NCBI GenBank assembly: GCA_030145365.1
Contig: JAQYVS010000151.1
Coordinates: 1-13,731, forward strand
Length of the DNA: 13,731 nucleotides
Direction of reading: 5' to 3'
Source of the DNA: Desulfofustis sp.
GTDB taxonomy: Bacteria; Desulfobacterota; Desulfobulbia; Desulfobulbales; Desulfocapsaceae
Shown: positions 11,952 through 13,731 of the stretch, one piece after another
How positions within the stretch are numbered: position 1 is the first letter of the stretch
Layout of the letters: every line of letters starts with the position of its first letter
Notes under the pieces: generated by a model
The model's database searches: none
What the model saw: only the letters and a program-made list of their open reading frames with translations
What the model was told of the DNA's origin: nothing
Program-made: the position numbers and the translations under genes

Positions 11952-12728
11952 TTATTTGGCACCAGTGGTGATGCGTTCCGGTCCGTTGAAGACATTGACT
12001 CTCTCCGGTCTGGCATAGGCAGCCAGGGTAAGACCGGCTCTGACTGCAATAGCCAGGCCAAGCGATGATGGGGCCGTACGCGACATGACAATCGGAATCC
12101 GCATCCGGGCACACTTCAAAACCATATCGGAAGTAAGACGGCCGGTGGTATAGATGGCCGATCTCGGGGTGGCCTGGCCCAACAGAAGGGCGCCCATCAC
12201 TTTGTCCACCGCATTGTGACGTCCAACATCCTCAAAAAATAACTGCAGCTTGCCATCGGACCAAAGTCCGCAACCGTGTACGCAGTGAGTCTTTGGGCCG
12301 AGTGGTGAGGCCTTGAGGACTTGCCGGATAAAGGATTTGATTTCAGGAAAAGAAATTGAGTATTGCAGAGGTTCTTCGAAAAATCCTTCCAACATATCTT
12401 TCGGAATTTTTCCGGTTCCGCCGCATCCGGATGTGATGATCACATCCTTGGGTTCGGTGTTTTCCACATCGGCATAGACAGAAATTTTTCCTTCGGGGCA
12501 GACCAGCACTTCTTTAACCTCTTCTGGGCGCTGAATATAGCCCTGGCCGAACAGAAAGCCCACTCCGAACTCCTCGAGTCCTACCGGCAATACCATTGAG
12601 GAACCGATCTCCACTTCATTCAACATTATGGTGTAGGGGGTCTCAACGGCAACATGTTCTTCTTGGCTCAGTTTTGAATCGGGAGTAATTACTGTTGTTT
12701 CGTGGAGTATGGTACTGTTAGTCGTCAT
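11952..12728 (-). CDS. fdhD: Formate dehydrogenase accessory sulfurtransferase FdhD
   Basis: FdhD passes sulfur from the cysteine desulfurase IscS to the Mo/W cofactor of formate dehydrogenase, which is needed for activity. The 258-residue protein has the family's core: VETPYTIMLNEVE (28-40), LPVGLEEFGVGFLFGQGY (47-64), EDVGRHNAVDKVMGALL (166-182) and TTGRLTSDMVLKCARMRIP (194-212). SRTAPSSLGLAIA (216-228) follows. In E. coli the sulfur-carrying loop has two cysteines in a CxxC arrangement. Here the loop reads TSGCGGTGK, with only one (C102). Two more cysteines flank the conserved histidine, in THCVHGCGLW (C149, C153), where the family usually has small residues. The missing second cysteine is a variant rather than a break, because the rest is intact. 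It is divergent from mobB across 201 bases, a pairing that suits molybdo/tungsto-enzyme maturation. No clear Shine-Dalgarno is visible. Confidence 0.92.
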   Translation of the reverse strand: MTTNSTILHETTVITPDSKLSQEEHVAVETPYTIMLNEVEIGSSMVLPVGLEEFGVGFLFGQGYIQRPEEVKEVLVCPEGKISVYADVENTEPKDVIITSGCGGTGKIPKDMLEGFFEEPLQYSISFPEIKSFIRQVLKASPLGPKTHCVHGCGLWSDGKLQLFFEDVGRHNAVDKVMGALLLGQATPRSAIYTTGRLTSDMVLKCARMRIPIVMSRTAPSSLGLAIAVRAGLTLAAYARPERVNVFNGPERITTGAK

Positions 12729-12929
12729 CTTAAAGGAAGTCGTGGTATGGTGAAAGTGGGTTCATTATGGTTATATAGGAAAAATGCAATGGCTATATGT
12801 AGCAGTTTTGAATTTTTCGTCCACTTAAATCTGTTCACTTTCTGTTTTCTGTGCCAGACAGGGGTAGCAACGGTATATTCACGAATTCATTGATATGACT
12901 CAAGATACATTTTACCTAACCTGGAGACT

Positions 12930-13577
12930 ATGACAGCGATTATATCATTTATTGGCTGGCATGACAGCGGCAAGACAACCCTTGGGGCTCAGGTAGTGGC
13001 GCATTTAAAAAGAAAAGGGCTTCGTGTTGGAGTCATTAAATCCAGCAGTGAGCCGGGCATAAAGTTTGATACGGCTGATACCGATACCTTTAAATACCGG
13101 CAGGCGGGTGCGGATGAAGTTATGCTGATGGCTCCGGATCAAATGATGCTGTTGGCTGAAGCCAAAGACCTTTCCCTGACGACCCTGGCCCATCGCTATT
13201 TTCCCGATGCGGATATCGTTATCGGCGAAGGATTTAAGCATGCCCGACAGGTTGCAAAAATTGAGGTAATTATCAACCCGGAACAGATGCTGCGTAAAGA
13301 GGTGCCGGGAGTGATCGCCGTGGCTACGGATCTCAATATCAGTGCGGATTATGTTTTCAGGCTTAACGAAGGAGCTGAAATAGCTGATTTTATTGAGAAA
13401 CGTTTTCTTCTAAATGAAAAAAGACAACCGGATAAAACGTCGCTTCTGGTGGATGGTAAGAAAATCGTTCTCAAAGACTTTATCCAGAACTCACTGGCAG
13501 GTGTGGTTTCCGGTTATATCAAGTCGTTGAAGATGACTGAAGAAATTGGTGAAATTGAGTTGAGAATCAAGCTCTGA
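12930..13577 (+). CDS. mobB: Molybdopterin-guanine dinucleotide biosynthesis adaptor protein MobB, with C-terminal extension
   Basis: MobB is a P-loop GTP-binding protein that assists MobA in attaching GMP to molybdopterin, giving the bis-MGD cofactor of formate dehydrogenases and related enzymes. Of 215 residues, the first 160 or so carry the Walker A motif GWHDSGKTT (9-17), a segment around VIKSSS (35-40) with a downstream DTADTDT, and the Walker B-like ADIVIGEGFKHA (94-105). The C-terminal segment of about 47 residues (168-215) has the pattern TSLLVDGKKIVLKDFIQ and ends in IELRIKL. It is not part of the E. coli-type MobB core and looks like a small added domain. GGAG lies three bases before the ATG. 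The gene is divergent from fdhD and ends 16 bases from a convergent gene. MobA and the formate dehydrogenase itself are not in the window. Confidence 0.88.
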   Translation: MTAIISFIGWHDSGKTTLGAQVVAHLKRKGLRVGVIKSSSEPGIKFDTADTDTFKYRQAGADEVMLMAPDQMMLLAEAKDLSLTTLAHRYFPDADIVIGEGFKHARQVAKIEVIINPEQMLRKEVPGVIAVATDLNISADYVFRLNEGAEIADFIEKRFLLNEKRQPDKTSLLVDGKKIVLKDFIQNSLAGVVSGYIKSLKMTEEIGEIELRIKL

Positions 13578-13593
13578 TTCTCTTTGCGCTGCA

Positions 13594-13731
13594 TTAACCG
13601 CCCATCATATCATCTTTTTCCCCTTTCGCTGCACCAGCTGCAGCTTTCTCTTCTTCCTCAATGACCCGCATTGCCGCCGCTCCGGCGGCATGGCTGATCT
13701 GTTTTTGGTCCTGGGCATCGTCTTTTTCTGA
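13594..13731 (-). CDS. Unidentified protein, Ala/Glu-rich C-terminal end (truncated by window)
   Basis: An open frame enters from the right edge on the minus strand and stops at TAA 13596-13594, leaving 45 residues. The visible part begins SEKDDAQDQKQISHAAG, continues AAAMRVIEEEEKAAAG and ends KGEKDDMMGG. It is rich in Ala, Glu, Asp and Lys, hydrophilic and probably helical or disordered, as expected of a protein tail. I do not recognise the family. It is convergent with mobB with a 16-base gap. The base composition resembles the neighbouring genes, and the frame has no in-frame stop, but 45 residues is a short basis for a call. Confidence 0.5.
   Translation of the reverse strand, partial: SEKDDAQDQKQISHAAGAAAMRVIEEEEKAAAGAAKGEKDDMMGG

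Noticed and set aside
12702..12893. 63-codon plus-strand frame in the fdhD-mobB spacer
   Set aside because: It begins antisense inside fdhD, has no ribosome-binding site and its translation shows no recognisable pattern. A hydrophobic stretch in it follows from the T-rich spacer.
13658..13692. GCCGCCGCTCCGGCGGC inverted repeat near the right edge
   Set aside because: It falls inside an Ala-rich coding stretch, where runs of GCC/GCG codons easily give palindromes, and no T-run follows.
1..13731. Undescribed defence, toxin-antitoxin or biosynthetic system
   Set aside because: Every gene of reasonable length belongs to a recognisable housekeeping or metabolic family, apart from the short fragment at the right edge. 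I saw no repeat arrays, small paired genes or island-like composition shift.

Overview
The window reads as an ordinary chromosomal stretch of a Gram-negative, probably anaerobic bacterium. The gene set fits a member of the Desulfobacterota (Desulfobulbales-like). The main reasons are a giant DHH-CBS-CBS-nucleotidyltransferase fusion next to a site-2 protease, an OmpP1/FadL porin beside an acyl-CoA synthetase, and FdhD plus MobB maturation genes. The taxon is an inference from content, not from a marker gene. I see no rRNA, tRNA, CRISPR array, insertion sequence or phage module.

Layout, left to right. Positions 1-149 hold the 3' end of a DNA polymerase III alpha-type gene (+). Convergent with it is a D-Ala-D-Ala carboxypeptidase (-, 185-1216). 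A 264-base divergent spacer carries candidate promoters in both directions. Next comes a fatty-acid pair on the + strand: an AMP-forming acyl-CoA synthetase (1481-3187) and a FadL-type outer-membrane transporter (3272-4495). The pair is closed by a strong bidirectional terminator at 4512-4548.

The middle is a minus-strand series. In transcription order it runs: FAD-linked GlcD-family oxidase (10863-9463), rpsU (9334-9140), XerD-like tyrosine recombinase (stop at 8141), DHH/CBS/poly(A)-polymerase-family fusion (8047-5369) and M50 site-2 protease (5233-4604). rpsU has a near-consensus promoter and its own terminator. The fusion gene has a near-consensus promoter starting just after the xerD stop, so the series is several transcription units rather than one operon.

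The right part holds D-Ala-D-Ala ligase (+, 10987-11937), FdhD (-, 11952-12728), MobB (+, 12930-13577) and the C-terminal end of an unidentified Ala/Glu-rich protein (-, 13594 to the window edge). FdhD and MobB are divergent across 201 bases and both serve molybdenum/tungsten enzymes such as formate dehydrogenase. The ligase and the carboxypeptidase at the far left make and trim, respectively, the D-Ala-D-Ala end of peptidoglycan precursors, but they are not linked in one operon.

I did not find a clear undescribed system. The points most worth a second look are four. The xerD gene's conserved N-terminus lies in an open frame with no ATG, GTG or TTG. The rpsU leader contains a palindrome. The 892-residue fusion appears catalytically intact at both ends. 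FdhD lacks the second cysteine of the usual CxxC motif.
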